DNA from: Acinetobacter nectaris CIP 110549 | GTDB taxonomy: Bacteria; Pseudomonadota; Gammaproteobacteria; Pseudomonadales; Moraxellaceae | NCBI RefSeq assembly: GCF_000488215.1 | Contig: NZ_KI530712.1 | Coordinates: 295,736-359,735 of the forward strand | Length of the DNA stretch: 64,000 bases | Reading direction: 5' to 3' | Part shown: piece after piece, positions 56,492 through 64,000 of the stretch | Layout: the number at the start of each line of letters is the position of its first letter | Numbering within the stretch: position 1 is the stretch's first letter | Position numbers and translations under genes: made by a program | Notes under the pieces: model-generated | The model's database searches: none | Seen by the model: only the letters and a program-made list of their open reading frames with translations | Told to the model about the DNA's origin: nothing

Positions 56492-57229
56492 ATGTCTTTA
56501 ACCTTGTTGCCACCAACAATGTTGCAAGCGATTGAGTTATTGCCCGAAAAGAATATACCAGTCACATTGTTTACACGTCATTCAATACGTGATGTTACAA
56601 CAAAAAAGGGATTAGCAGGGTATGACTTGCAACTGACACTAGATGGTTGTCAACTTGCAAAAGCATGGGGTAATTTTTTATCTAAAATGACTCAGCGACA
56701 TATTGTTTCATGTATTTCTAGTCCTATTCAACGTTGTTTAGATACAGCATCATTGATGATTGAGGGAGCTAAAGAAAGTGCAGGGAGCATTGTACCTGTA
56801 GAGGTAATTTCACAAGGTTTACTTGTAGAGCCAGGTAGTTTGGTTGTAGATATTGAAAAAGCTTCACCATTCTTTCAAGAAAAAGGTGCATTAGGGTTTA
56901 TTAATGGGTTTATAAGTAATGAATTGCCAGGAATGAAACATGCTTCAATTGGTGTATGTGATATTTTGCAGTTGTTATATAGTCGACATCCATTATATGA
57001 AGCCGAGTTGGCACTTGCTGTAACGCATGATACGATTTTAGCTGCAATTTTGGCATTTATTACAAAGAAAAGTTATTTAAAAGAATGTGACTGGCCAAAT
57101 ATGATGGAAGGTGTTTTTATTTGGTTTGAAGGAGACTCATTTGATACGTGTATTCTACATTGGATATGGCGTGGAGAACGAGGTTTTATTTCAGTGGAAG
57201 AAATTAGAGCTTATAAAAAAAGCCCCTAA
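56492..57229 (+). CDS. Histidine phosphatase family protein
   Basis: 245 residues. The catalytic motif reads TLFTRHSIRDV (RH-x-x-R form of the RHG motif), followed by LTLDGCQLAKAWG, SSPIQRCLDTASLM with the second phosphate Arg, and the distal VTHDTIL with the catalytic HD pair. This places it in the acid-phosphatase/phosphoglycerate-mutase superfamily, nearer the histidine acid phosphatases because of HD. No signal peptide is present. Substrate unknown. It starts 52 bp after cysQ, and its last codons form part of a terminator. Confidence 0.82.
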   Translation: MSLTLLPPTMLQAIELLPEKNIPVTLFTRHSIRDVTTKKGLAGYDLQLTLDGCQLAKAWGNFLSKMTQRHIVSCISSPIQRCLDTASLMIEGAKESAGSIVPVEVISQGLLVEPGSLVVDIEKASPFFQEKGALGFINGFISNELPGMKHASIGVCDILQLLYSRHPLYEAELALAVTHDTILAAILAFITKKSYLKECDWPNMMEGVFIWFEGDSFDTCILHWIWRGERGFISVEEIRAYKKSP

Positions 57230-57246
57230 ATTAGGGGCTTTTTTAA
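57215..57246. terminator. Bidirectional terminator between histidine phosphatase and rpsT
   Basis: AAAAGCCCCTAA and TTAGGGGCTTTT pair perfectly, flanked by an A-run and a T-run. The left arm overlaps the final codons and stop of the phosphatase gene. Confidence 0.94.
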
Positions 57247-57253
57247 ATACAAC

Positions 57254-57523
57254 TTAGTTAGCAGCTAAAGCTTTAACTTGTGTATTTAAGCGGCTCTTAT
57301 GACGAGCAGCTTTATTTTTGTGGATAATGCCTTTGTCAGCCATACGGTCGATTACAGGAACTGCTTGTTTGTAAGCATCCGAAGCAACAGCATAGTCACC
57401 AGCAGCAATAGCACTTAAAGTACGTTTGATGTACGTACGAACCATAGAACGTAAGCTTGCGTTGTGTTTGCGCGCTTTAACGTTTTGACGCGCACGTTTT
57501 TTAGCCTGAGCAGAGTTTGCCAC
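57254..57523 (-). CDS. rpsT: 30S ribosomal protein bS20
   Basis: 89 residues from a GTG at 57523, with AAGGAG eight bases upstream; the frame is open further upstream but the protein begins [13 protein letters not shown] after the initiator. The basic helices and the conserved [12 protein letters not shown] and [15 protein letters not shown] segments are typical. A non-ATG start is also used by E. coli rpsT (UUG) and contributes to translational autoregulation there; the same may hold here. Confidence 0.97.
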   Translation of the reverse strand: MANSAQAKKRARQNVKARKHNASLRSMVRTYIKRTLSAIAAGDYAVASDAYKQAVPVIDRMADKGIIHKNKAARHKSRLNTQVKALAAN

Positions 57524-57583
57524 TCTTGCACTCCTTGAATTAGATTGGTCTGGGCGGGCTGCATAATATTGAATAGAATTCAA

Positions 57584-57909
57584 TACTGTTTAACCAGCCC
57601 GTAAACAAGTGCGATATTGTGATGAAACATCGCAATGAAGTCAACCCTTATAAGGGGTTGCTGAGTTTTTTAGAGGATATGCAAATTATAAAATACTCGA
57701 CTAAAAAAACAACGTTATATTGTAATTATTTTCATGAATTGGTGTTAGATGCTTAATTTTTAATACGATAACATCAAATATTTACCTATTTATGACAGTG
57801 AGCTTTGATTTGAATAGCCTAAGCTTAATTGATCTTACTAAAATTAAGACGTATTTCAAAAATTATAGTAAAATTATAAATGATGAAATGCAGATTAAAT
57901 CTTGATTCC
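57584..57909. other. Divergent intergenic region rpsT/mfd
   Basis: About 326 bp with no gene. It holds the rpsT promoter (- strand), a dyad CAACCC-N7-GGGTTG at 57643-57661 just upstream of its -35, and the mfd promoter at the right end. Nothing else is recognised. Confidence 0.6.
57616..57644 (-). promoter_or_regulatory. Candidate sigma-70 promoter of rpsT
   Basis: On the - strand a -35 TTGACT (57639-57644) is separated by 17 bp from a -10 CACAAT (57616-57621). Transcription would start about 85 bp before the GTG of rpsT. Confidence 0.45.
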
Positions 57910-60900
57910 ATGTCTATTTTTAAAAAAGAAATTGAAGAACTAAACCTCACAAAATTTAAACAACATGAAAAACGTTGGTTAGGGGGACTACTTGGCTCAT
58001 CAAGTACACTGCTATTTAAAGAGATGGCGGTGCATCAGCCAAAGCAGTTATTTGTAGTTGTTGCAAAAAATAATCAACATCTTGCTCAGCTTGAAAGTGA
58101 GTTTGAATTTTATGGTCAAAAGGCAATCACATTTCCTGACTGGGAAATTTTACCTTATGATCGTTTGTCTCCACATCAAGATATTGTTTCAGAGCGTTTA
58201 TCAATATTATCAAATATGCCATCAACAGGTATTTTGTTGATGACAGCAGCAACATTTACACAGCGAATTGCTCCACCATCTTGGGTGTTAGGTGAGCACT
58301 TTGATATTCGTGTAGGGCAAAAATTAGACTTAGAACAACAAAAGAAGAACTTAATTCAAGCAGGATATAATTTAGTAGATACTGTGTATGACCATGGAGA
58401 GTTCGCTGTTCGTGGAAGTATCATGGATATTTATGCATCTGGGCAAACATCACCAATTCGAATAGATTTATTTGATAATGAAGTGGAAACACTCAAATTT
58501 TTTGATCCAGAAACTCAACGAACAACAGAGCAGCTTGAAAAATTCCAAATTCTGCCTGCGAAAGAGTTTCCGCTTAAAGATGCACGTTCAACGTTTCGAG
58601 ATCGTTATGCAGAAGCTTTTCCGCGTGCAAACCCTAAAAAGAATCCAATTTATAAAGATGTATTAGAGGGTATTGTCTCATCAGGCATTGAATTCTATCT
58701 TCCTTTATTCTTTGATAAAGAAGTAATGAATGAGCAAGGATATATCTCATCATACTTACCAAGTAATGCTATTGTCATTACAAATGAATCAATGGATGCT
58801 GATTTAGCACAATTTTGGAAAGAAGTTTACCGTCGGTATGAAGATCGTAGACATAACGTTGATCAGCCAATTCTACCTCCTGAAGATTTATTTCTTCAGC
58901 CTGCTCAAACGCTTGAAAAGTTAAATCAATTCCGACGTATTTTATTTACAGAAGAAAAGCGTGAACTCAGAGCGGGAGTGGTTAACTTTGAAACATTACA
59001 GCCTCAAAAATTACCTGTAGATATAAAGCAAGATCAACCTTTTCATCATCTTCAAAATTTTATTGGTCAAACATTAGCGCGAGTGCTTTTGGTTGCTGAA
59101 AGTGCAGGTCGTCGCGAATCTTTAAAAGACTCTTTAAGAAGTGCTTTTGGTGAAATCAAAAATATTATTTCTTTTAATGACTTCCTAAGTGACAAATCTA
59201 AAATAGCAATTACACATGCACCCTTAGATAGAGGCCTAGATTTACCGAATAATATTGCGATTATTTCTGAAAATCAGCTTTATGAACAAAGAATTGTGCA
59301 GCAGCGCCGCAAAAGGCAGCAAGAAGTTTCTGAAGAGTTTCTAGTTAAAAGCTTGACAGAATTGACTATTGGTTCTCCTATTGTACATATAGACCATGGA
59401 GTTGGGCGCTATGCTGGTTTAATTTCTTTAGAAATAGATAATCAAGAACATGAGTTTTTGCAATTAAATTATGCTGGTGAAGCAAAGGTTTATGTACCTG
59501 TCTCAAATTTGCATCTCATTAGTCGTTATAGTAGTGGTGACCCAGATTTAGCACCACTTCATAAAATTGGTACAGATACATGGAATAAAGCTAAAAGAAA
59601 GGCATTGGAACAAATACATGATGTAGCAGCAGAGCTATTACATGTTCAAGCACGTCGTCAGGCAAAACCAAGTTTTGCTTTTGAGTTAGATGAGTCTTTA
59701 TATCGTCAGTTTGCCAATGGTTTTGCATATGAGGAAACTTTAGACCAAGCAAATGCCATTGAAGCAACTTTACATGATATGCAGCAAGCGAAACCAATGG
59801 ATCGTTTAGTATGTGGTGATGTTGGTTTTGGTAAAACAGAAGTGGCTATGCGAGGCGCTTTTTTGGCAGTGCAAAATAGTAAGCAAGTGGCTGTACTTGT
59901 ACCAACAACTCTTTTAGCGCAGCAACATTTTGAGTCTTTTAAAGATAGGTTTGCAGATTGGCCAATACGCATTGAAGTACTTTCTCGATTTGGTTCAAAT
60001 AAAACACATCAAAAGGTCATTGAAGATTTGGCTGATGGTAAAGTTGATATTGTGATTGGTACACATAAAATTTTACAAGAGAGCATAAAATTTAAAGACC
60101 TTGGACTCATGGTAGTTGATGAGGAGCACCGATTTGGTGTTCGTGACAAGGAGCGTATTAAGGCAATGCGTGCAGATGTTGATATGCTTACGCTTACGGC
60201 CACACCAATTCCAAGAACACTGAATATGTCATTTAGTGGTATGCGCGATTTATCTATTATTGCAACTCCGCCTGCTAGGCGTTTAGCTGTGAAGACATTT
60301 GTGCAGGAAGAGACAGATGCAACGATAAAAGAAGCTGTGTTGCGTGAATTACTGAGAGGTGGTCAAGTTTACTTCTTGCATAATGAAGTAGATACCATTG
60401 AGAGAACAGCAGAAAATCTACGTACTTTGATTCCCGAAGCTCGTGTTGCAGTTGCACATGGGCAAATGCGTGAGCGTGAGCTTGAGCATGTGATGCAGCA
60501 GTTCTATCATAAATCTTATAATGTTTTAGTTTGCTCAACGATTGTAGAAACGGGAATTGACGTACCAAATGCGAATACAATTATTATTGAGCGTGCAGAT
60601 AAACTTGGTTTAGCACAGTTGCATCAATTGCGTGGTCGTGTTGGACGTTCACACCATCAAGCATATGCATATTTACTTGTGCCTTCAATAAAAGGCTTAA
60701 AAGGTGATGCTGAAAAGCGTTTGGATGCAATTCAACGTGCAACGAATCTTGGCGCAGGTTTCATGCTTGCGACAGAGGATTTAGAAATTCGTGGTGCAGG
60801 TGAGTTACTTGGTGAAAAGCAAAGTGGTTCAATGCAAGCGATTGGCTATAGTCTTTATATGGAAATGCTTGAAAAGGCAACCAAAGCAATTCAAAAAGGC

Positions 60901-61380
60901 CGTACACCAAACTTTGATGCACCATTAAGTCTAACTGCAGAAATTAACTTGCATATGCCAGCCTTGATTCCCGACAGTTATTTAGGTGATGTGCATCAAC
61001 GGTTGTTATTTTATAAGCGTATTAGTAATACAAATAGCTCCGAGAAGTTAAATAATATTCGTATGGAGTTAATAGATCGTTTTGGGTTATTACCTGAAAC
61101 AGTGAAGCAATTATTTAGTGTGCATGAAATACGCTTGGAAGCTGAATATCTGGGTGTAACAAAAATTGATATGAGTGCACATGGTGGTTATATGGAGTTC
61201 TCTCAAGATACACCTATTCAAGCGATAAGCATTATTCAAATGATTCAGAGAACGCCAGAATTTTTCCGTATGGATGGTGGGCAGCGTATTAAGCTTATGG
61301 TGAATTTCTCGGAGTATAATCAGAGAATTCAATTTATTAACGATGTACTTAAGCAGTTGTCTTCAGATATTGCACGTTAA
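57910..61380 (+). CDS. mfd: Transcription-repair coupling factor
   Basis: 1156 residues from the ATG at 57910 (E. coli 1148); an upstream ATG at 57880 is possible, and neither has a good ribosome-binding site. Mfd frees stalled RNA polymerase and recruits UvrA. The UvrB-like N-terminal region has DWEILPYDRLSPHQDIVSERL (read in parts). The RNA-polymerase-interacting domain begins IGSPIVHIDHGVGRYAGL. The translocase has Walker A GDVGFGKTE near residue 635 and DEEHRFG near 736, then VCSTIVETGIDVPNANT and QLRGRVGRS. The TRCF C-terminal domain is complete. Confidence 0.97.
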   Translation: MSIFKKEIEELNLTKFKQHEKRWLGGLLGSSSTLLFKEMAVHQPKQLFVVVAKNNQHLAQLESEFEFYGQKAITFPDWEILPYDRLSPHQDIVSERLSILSNMPSTGILLMTAATFTQRIAPPSWVLGEHFDIRVGQKLDLEQQKKNLIQAGYNLVDTVYDHGEFAVRGSIMDIYASGQTSPIRIDLFDNEVETLKFFDPETQRTTEQLEKFQILPAKEFPLKDARSTFRDRYAEAFPRANPKKNPIYKDVLEGIVSSGIEFYLPLFFDKEVMNEQGYISSYLPSNAIVITNESMDADLAQFWKEVYRRYEDRRHNVDQPILPPEDLFLQPAQTLEKLNQFRRILFTEEKRELRAGVVNFETLQPQKLPVDIKQDQPFHHLQNFIGQTLARVLLVAESAGRRESLKDSLRSAFGEIKNIISFNDFLSDKSKIAITHAPLDRGLDLPNNIAIISENQLYEQRIVQQRRKRQQEVSEEFLVKSLTELTIGSPIVHIDHGVGRYAGLISLEIDNQEHEFLQLNYAGEAKVYVPVSNLHLISRYSSGDPDLAPLHKIGTDTWNKAKRKALEQIHDVAAELLHVQARRQAKPSFAFELDESLYRQFANGFAYEETLDQANAIEATLHDMQQAKPMDRLVCGDVGFGKTEVAMRGAFLAVQNSKQVAVLVPTTLLAQQHFESFKDRFADWPIRIEVLSRFGSNKTHQKVIEDLADGKVDIVIGTHKILQESIKFKDLGLMVVDEEHRFGVRDKERIKAMRADVDMLTLTATPIPRTLNMSFSGMRDLSIIATPPARRLAVKTFVQEETDATIKEAVLRELLRGGQVYFLHNEVDTIERTAENLRTLIPEARVAVAHGQMRERELEHVMQQFYHKSYNVLVCSTIVETGIDVPNANTIIIERADKLGLAQLHQLRGRVGRSHHQAYAYLLVPSIKGLKGDAEKRLDAIQRATNLGAGFMLATEDLEIRGAGELLGEKQSGSMQAIGYSLYMEMLEKATKAIQKGRTPNFDAPLSLTAEINLHMPALIPDSYLGDVHQRLLFYKRISNTNSSEKLNNIRMELIDRFGLLPETVKQLFSVHEIRLEAEYLGVTKIDMSAHGGYMEFSQDTPIQAISIIQMIQRTPEFFRMDGGQRIKLMVNFSEYNQRIQFINDVLKQLSSDIAR

Positions 61381-61509
61381 GAAAACAAATAAGTGCTGAA
61401 AAGGGCTTCACATATCTTTAAATGTGTATACAAATAAGATTGCTTCATATTCATGAGAAATTCTATATGATAAGATTAACTTACTTTCATTTTGATAATT
61501 TATAAAGAT

Positions 61510-61944
61510 ATGTTTAGTCTGCATCCACAGTTAGCCCAAGATACTTTCTTTGTTGGTGACTTTCCTTTATCAACATGTCGTTTAATGAATGATATGCAGT
61601 TTCCTTGGTTAGTACTTATTCCTCGTGTTCCTGGTGTAACAGAGTTATATGAATTAAGCCAAGCTGACCAAGAACAATTCTTGCGTGAGTCTAGCTGGTT
61701 ATCTAGTCAGCTTTCACGTGTATTTCGTGCTGATAAAATGAATGTTGCAGCATTAGGTAATGTTGTTCCTCAACTTCATTTTCATCATGTTGTGCGTTAT
61801 CAAAATGATACAGCTTGGCCAAAGCCTGTATGGGGGCAAGAAGCTGTGCCTTATAATAATGAAGTCCTTACGCATATGCGTCAAACACTTATGCTTGCTT
61901 TAAGAGGGCAAGGTGATATGCCGTTTGATTGGCGTATGGACTAA
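61510..61944 (+). CDS. HIT-domain protein
   Basis: 144 residues from the ATG at 61510; a TTG at 61492 only lengthens the frame. The nucleotide-binding core is QLHFHHVVRYQNDTAWPKPVWG, in which the usual H-x-H-x-H triad appears as QLH-F-HH, the Gln-containing form common in proteobacterial HIT hydrolases. MNVAALGNVVPQLHFH is also typical. Family members hydrolyse dinucleoside polyphosphates or AMP conjugates; the substrate is unknown. It lies 129 bp after mfd and 49 bp before the cyclase. Confidence 0.87.
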   Translation: MFSLHPQLAQDTFFVGDFPLSTCRLMNDMQFPWLVLIPRVPGVTELYELSQADQEQFLRESSWLSSQLSRVFRADKMNVAALGNVVPQLHFHHVVRYQNDTAWPKPVWGQEAVPYNNEVLTHMRQTLMLALRGQGDMPFDWRMD

Positions 61945-61993
61945 AACTACAAAATTGAAGTGAAAAGCGCTGTTTTGGGAGGGCAGCAATAAG

Positions 61994-63460
61994 ATGTCAT
62001 TTGACCGTGTTATAAATAACCGCTTTGTTGTTGAGAGCTTATATCGGTTGATGGCGTATTTATTGCTGTCTTTAGGCGTATTACTCTATTATTTCGCTGT
62101 GCCGTTGCAGTTACAGCACCTTATTGTACCTATTCTTTCTCTGATTATTTTTCCATTATCATTAAAATTATTTTTCTATGTTAAATACGAGTTTAATGAA
62201 TTTTATGCACGACAAGTTCTTTTTATTTTAGATTCAATAATTGTTGCTGTAGCATTGGCTTCAACACATTTTTCTATTGTATTTAGCGCTTTAACACTTA
62301 CTACACTTTGGTGTGTGAAAAGCTTAACAAAAATATCTTTCTTTACTTATAGCTTCGCCTTCATTATTTCGTTAATCGTTATTTATTTAAATGCAATTAT
62401 TTTCTTTGGCTTTGAAAATTATTTTGCTCTAGATAGCCTAAGATTAGCAATATATAGTCTTATTTGTTTTTTACTTTATTTAGGTTCAGGGTTCTATTTT
62501 AATAAGCAATATATTCATCACTTAGAAAATACAAAAGACTATTATCAAGAACAAATGAATCGCTATGTTCAATTTTCTACACAGTTGAGTCGTTATGCAC
62601 CAAATCAATTGTGGCAATCAATTATGAGTGGTCAGACACAAGCAAAAATTGAATATAAAAGAAAAAAAATGACAGTATTTTTCTCAGATATCCAAGGGTT
62701 TACGGAGCTATCTGAAAAACTTATTCCTGATGATTTAGCATTCGTTTTAAATGACTATTTAAGTCATATGACTGAAATTGCTAAAAAATATGAAGCAACT
62801 TTAGATAAGTTTATCGGTGATGGTGTTCTTATTTTTTTTGGCGACCCGCATAGTAATGGCATTGAGCAAGATGCTAAAAATTGCATTGAAATGGCAATTA
62901 GCATGCGTCAGCAAATGCATGTCTTGCGTGAAAGATGGCTTAAAATGGGATTCCCTGAGTTACATGTGCGCATGGGAGTAAGTACAGGATATTGTCACGT
63001 TGGAAACTATGGCTCAGATTATCGGATGTCATATACAGTGATCGGTCACGATGTTAATCTCGCATCTAGATTACAAGGTGTTGCAGATATTGATGAAATT
63101 TTAATTGCTGATTCTACTTATAATTTAATTAAAGATGAGTTTATTTGTATTCCAAAGCAATCTATTAAGTTGAAAGGACTACAAAATAGTACAGATACAT
63201 GGCAAGTTTTAGATAAATATACAGGGATAAAATCAGAGACACAAAAATGGTTTGACTATGAATATAAGGGCTTTCATTTATTATTAAATTTAGAAGAAGT
63301 TCAGCACTATGAGTATGATAATTTAGTTACTGTACTTGAAAAAGCCATTACACGAATAGAGCAGCAAAAAAGTATAACAACTGAAAATGGCGTTGCACGT
63401 TTACGATTAGAAGACCAAGTGGTTGAGATTGTTGATATACATAAAAAACCCCCATATTAA
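61994..63460 (+). CDS. Membrane-bound class III adenylate cyclase
   Basis: 488 residues. The first 175 residues form about six membrane helices. A short linker coil follows, then the cyclase homology domain from about residue 222. Metal-binding Asp residues are in FFSDIQGF (near 232) and DKFIGDGV (near 272), the purine-selecting Lys is in LDKF, and the transition-state Asn/Arg are in VNLASRL near 353. Thr in SYTVIGH stands where class IIIb enzymes have Thr and class IIIa Asp, so it should make cAMP. A GGGAGGG box precedes the ATG. By memory it corresponds to the A. baumannii cyclase called CavA; that name was not checked. Confidence 0.88.
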   Translation: MSFDRVINNRFVVESLYRLMAYLLLSLGVLLYYFAVPLQLQHLIVPILSLIIFPLSLKLFFYVKYEFNEFYARQVLFILDSIIVAVALASTHFSIVFSALTLTTLWCVKSLTKISFFTYSFAFIISLIVIYLNAIIFFGFENYFALDSLRLAIYSLICFLLYLGSGFYFNKQYIHHLENTKDYYQEQMNRYVQFSTQLSRYAPNQLWQSIMSGQTQAKIEYKRKKMTVFFSDIQGFTELSEKLIPDDLAFVLNDYLSHMTEIAKKYEATLDKFIGDGVLIFFGDPHSNGIEQDAKNCIEMAISMRQQMHVLRERWLKMGFPELHVRMGVSTGYCHVGNYGSDYRMSYTVIGHDVNLASRLQGVADIDEILIADSTYNLIKDEFICIPKQSIKLKGLQNSTDTWQVLDKYTGIKSETQKWFDYEYKGFHLLLNLEEVQHYEYDNLVTVLEKAITRIEQQKSITTENGVARLRLEDQVVEIVDIHKKPPY

Positions 63461-63478
63461 ATGCTATGGGGGTAAATT
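63443..63478. terminator. Terminator between cyclase and fdx genes
   Basis: CCCCCATA and TATGGGGG pair perfectly around an 8-base loop. On the - strand a TTTTTT run follows directly, serving the hscA-fdx transcript. On the + strand the T-run is a few bases away. The left arm overlaps the cyclase stop. Confidence 0.88.
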
Positions 63479-63483
63479 ATTTT

Positions 63484-63822
63484 TTAATGATTTTCCGAAG
63501 CGTGGTTAATTGTATATTTAGGAATTTCAACTTCTAAGTCTTCATCTTCTACAACAACTTGACAAGAAAGTCTTGAATCAGGTTCTAACCCCCAAGCACG
63601 ATCTAATAAATCAGCTTCGACATCATTCATTTCATCTAAGTTATCAAATCCACGGCGAATAACAACATGGCATGTAGTGCAAGCACAAGACATATCACAT
63701 GCATGCTCAATTTTGATTCCATTTTGTAATAAACTTGCACATAAGTTACTACTTTTTTTAACTTCAAACTCTGCACCTTCTGGACAAAATTGTGCATGAG
63801 GAAGAACTTTAATACGTGGCAT
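63484..63822 (-). CDS. fdx: Iron-sulfur cluster assembly [2Fe-2S] ferredoxin
   Basis: 112 residues, the length of Isc ferredoxin. The cluster ligands are in HACDMSCACTTCHVV (C-x5-C-x2-C, Cys42, 48 and 51) and RLSCQVVV (Cys87). VIRRGFDNLDEMNDVEADLLD is typical of the adrenodoxin-like Isc type. It gives electrons for cluster assembly on IscU. It lies 8 bp downstream of hscA, as in most isc operons, and ends the operon with a strong terminator. Confidence 0.96.
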   Translation of the reverse strand: MPRIKVLPHAQFCPEGAEFEVKKSSNLCASLLQNGIKIEHACDMSCACTTCHVVIRRGFDNLDEMNDVEADLLDRAWGLEPDSRLSCQVVVEDEDLEVEIPKYTINHASENH

Positions 63823-63830
63823 ATGGTTAC

Positions 63831-64000
63831 CTATTCAGAGCTTGAGTTTGACCAATCATCGAGTTTTGTGCCTGATAAGGCTTTGTCGATATGACGATTC
63901 ATTCGCAGAGCAGCAAATTCATCGCTATGTAGTTTAAGCGTTTCGATCGCTTGTTCAATATCTTTTATATCTGTAGTTTCTAGTGTCTTAGCTAAATGCT
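63831..64000 (-). CDS. hscA: Fe-S assembly chaperone HscA, 3' end (start outside window)
   Basis: The last 56 residues can be read on the - strand up to the TAG at 63831-63833. The segment includes [19 protein letters not shown] and then [21 protein letters not shown], which matches the helical lid end of HscA (AIEQAI..., FAARRMD..., RALKG... in E. coli). HscA is the Hsp70 partner of HscB that releases clusters from IscU. Position directly before fdx supports the call. Confidence 0.85.
   Translation of the reverse strand, partial: HLAKTLETTDIKDIEQAIETLKLHSDEFAALRMNRHIDKALSGTKLDDWSNSSSE

Overview
The window is ordinary chromosomal backbone of a gamma-proteobacterium of the Moraxellaceae, almost certainly Acinetobacter. 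The DNA is visibly AT-rich. It carries the chlorhexidine-efflux pair aceR/aceI, a long Acinetobacter-type CysN, an UppS with an Asn in place of the usual Gly in its first motif, a chromosomal class III adenylate cyclase, and no LexA-type SOS box before recA. No insertion sequence, prophage, integron, CRISPR array, tRNA or rRNA is visible. The only structural RNA is the 4.5S SRP RNA (ffs). I found no clearly undescribed multi-gene system. The best leads are regulatory sites and unusual protein segments inside familiar genes.

Layout. 1-4350: 3' end of dnaX (with a pure hexanucleotide Ser-Glu repeat), a low-molecular-weight phosphatase, murB, a YdcF/ElyC-like membrane protein and an alpha/beta hydrolase, all on + and tightly packed. 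4387-6545 (-): DUF2237 protein, maf-type pyrophosphatase and roxA. 6689-10155 (+): pgk, a small lipoprotein, class II aldolase and a DMT exporter. 10199-10837 (-): nitroreductase. 11073-16317 (+): cysD, cysN, a CHMI-like tautomerase and a TonB-dependent siderophore receptor. 16362-18363 (-): zinc-ribbon protein then thiM. 18606-21589 (+): pepN and a TM2-domain protein. 21594-28052: small regulatory and transport units (LysR/MFS divergent pair, LeuE-like exporter, transaldolase, aceR/aceI divergent pair, small unknown protein, ahpC). 28351-32193 (+): hrpA. 32237-39394 (-): proP-like transporter, argF, a TetR regulator, a TPR protein and ntrBC. The ntrBC upstream region carries a recognisable sigma-54 promoter and NtrC enhancer.

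39752-51979 (+): rimO, pyrH, frr, uppS, cdsA, dxr, rseP, bamA, skp, lpxD, fabZ, lpxA. This is the conserved UMP kinase/ribosome recycling/undecaprenyl phosphate/phospholipid/MEP/outer-membrane assembly/lipid A cluster, closed by a strong bidirectional terminator directly after lpxA; lpxB is not here. 52038-57523: cpoB (-), ffs (+), recX and recA (-, separated by a long hairpin), hslR (-), cysQ (+), a histidine phosphatase (+) and rpsT (-, GTG start). 57910-63460 (+): mfd, a HIT protein and a membrane adenylate cyclase. 63484-64000 (-): Isc ferredoxin and the 3' end of hscA.

Functional themes are central carbon metabolism (pgk, fba, tal), sulfate activation and its by-product removal (cysDN, cysQ), nitrogen sensing (ntrBC, argF), envelope synthesis, DNA repair (recA, recX, mfd) and oxidative/biocide stress (ahpC, nfsB, aceI). 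Most convergent gene pairs share one bidirectional hairpin terminator. All calls come from reading the sequence and from remembered family motifs; no database search was run.
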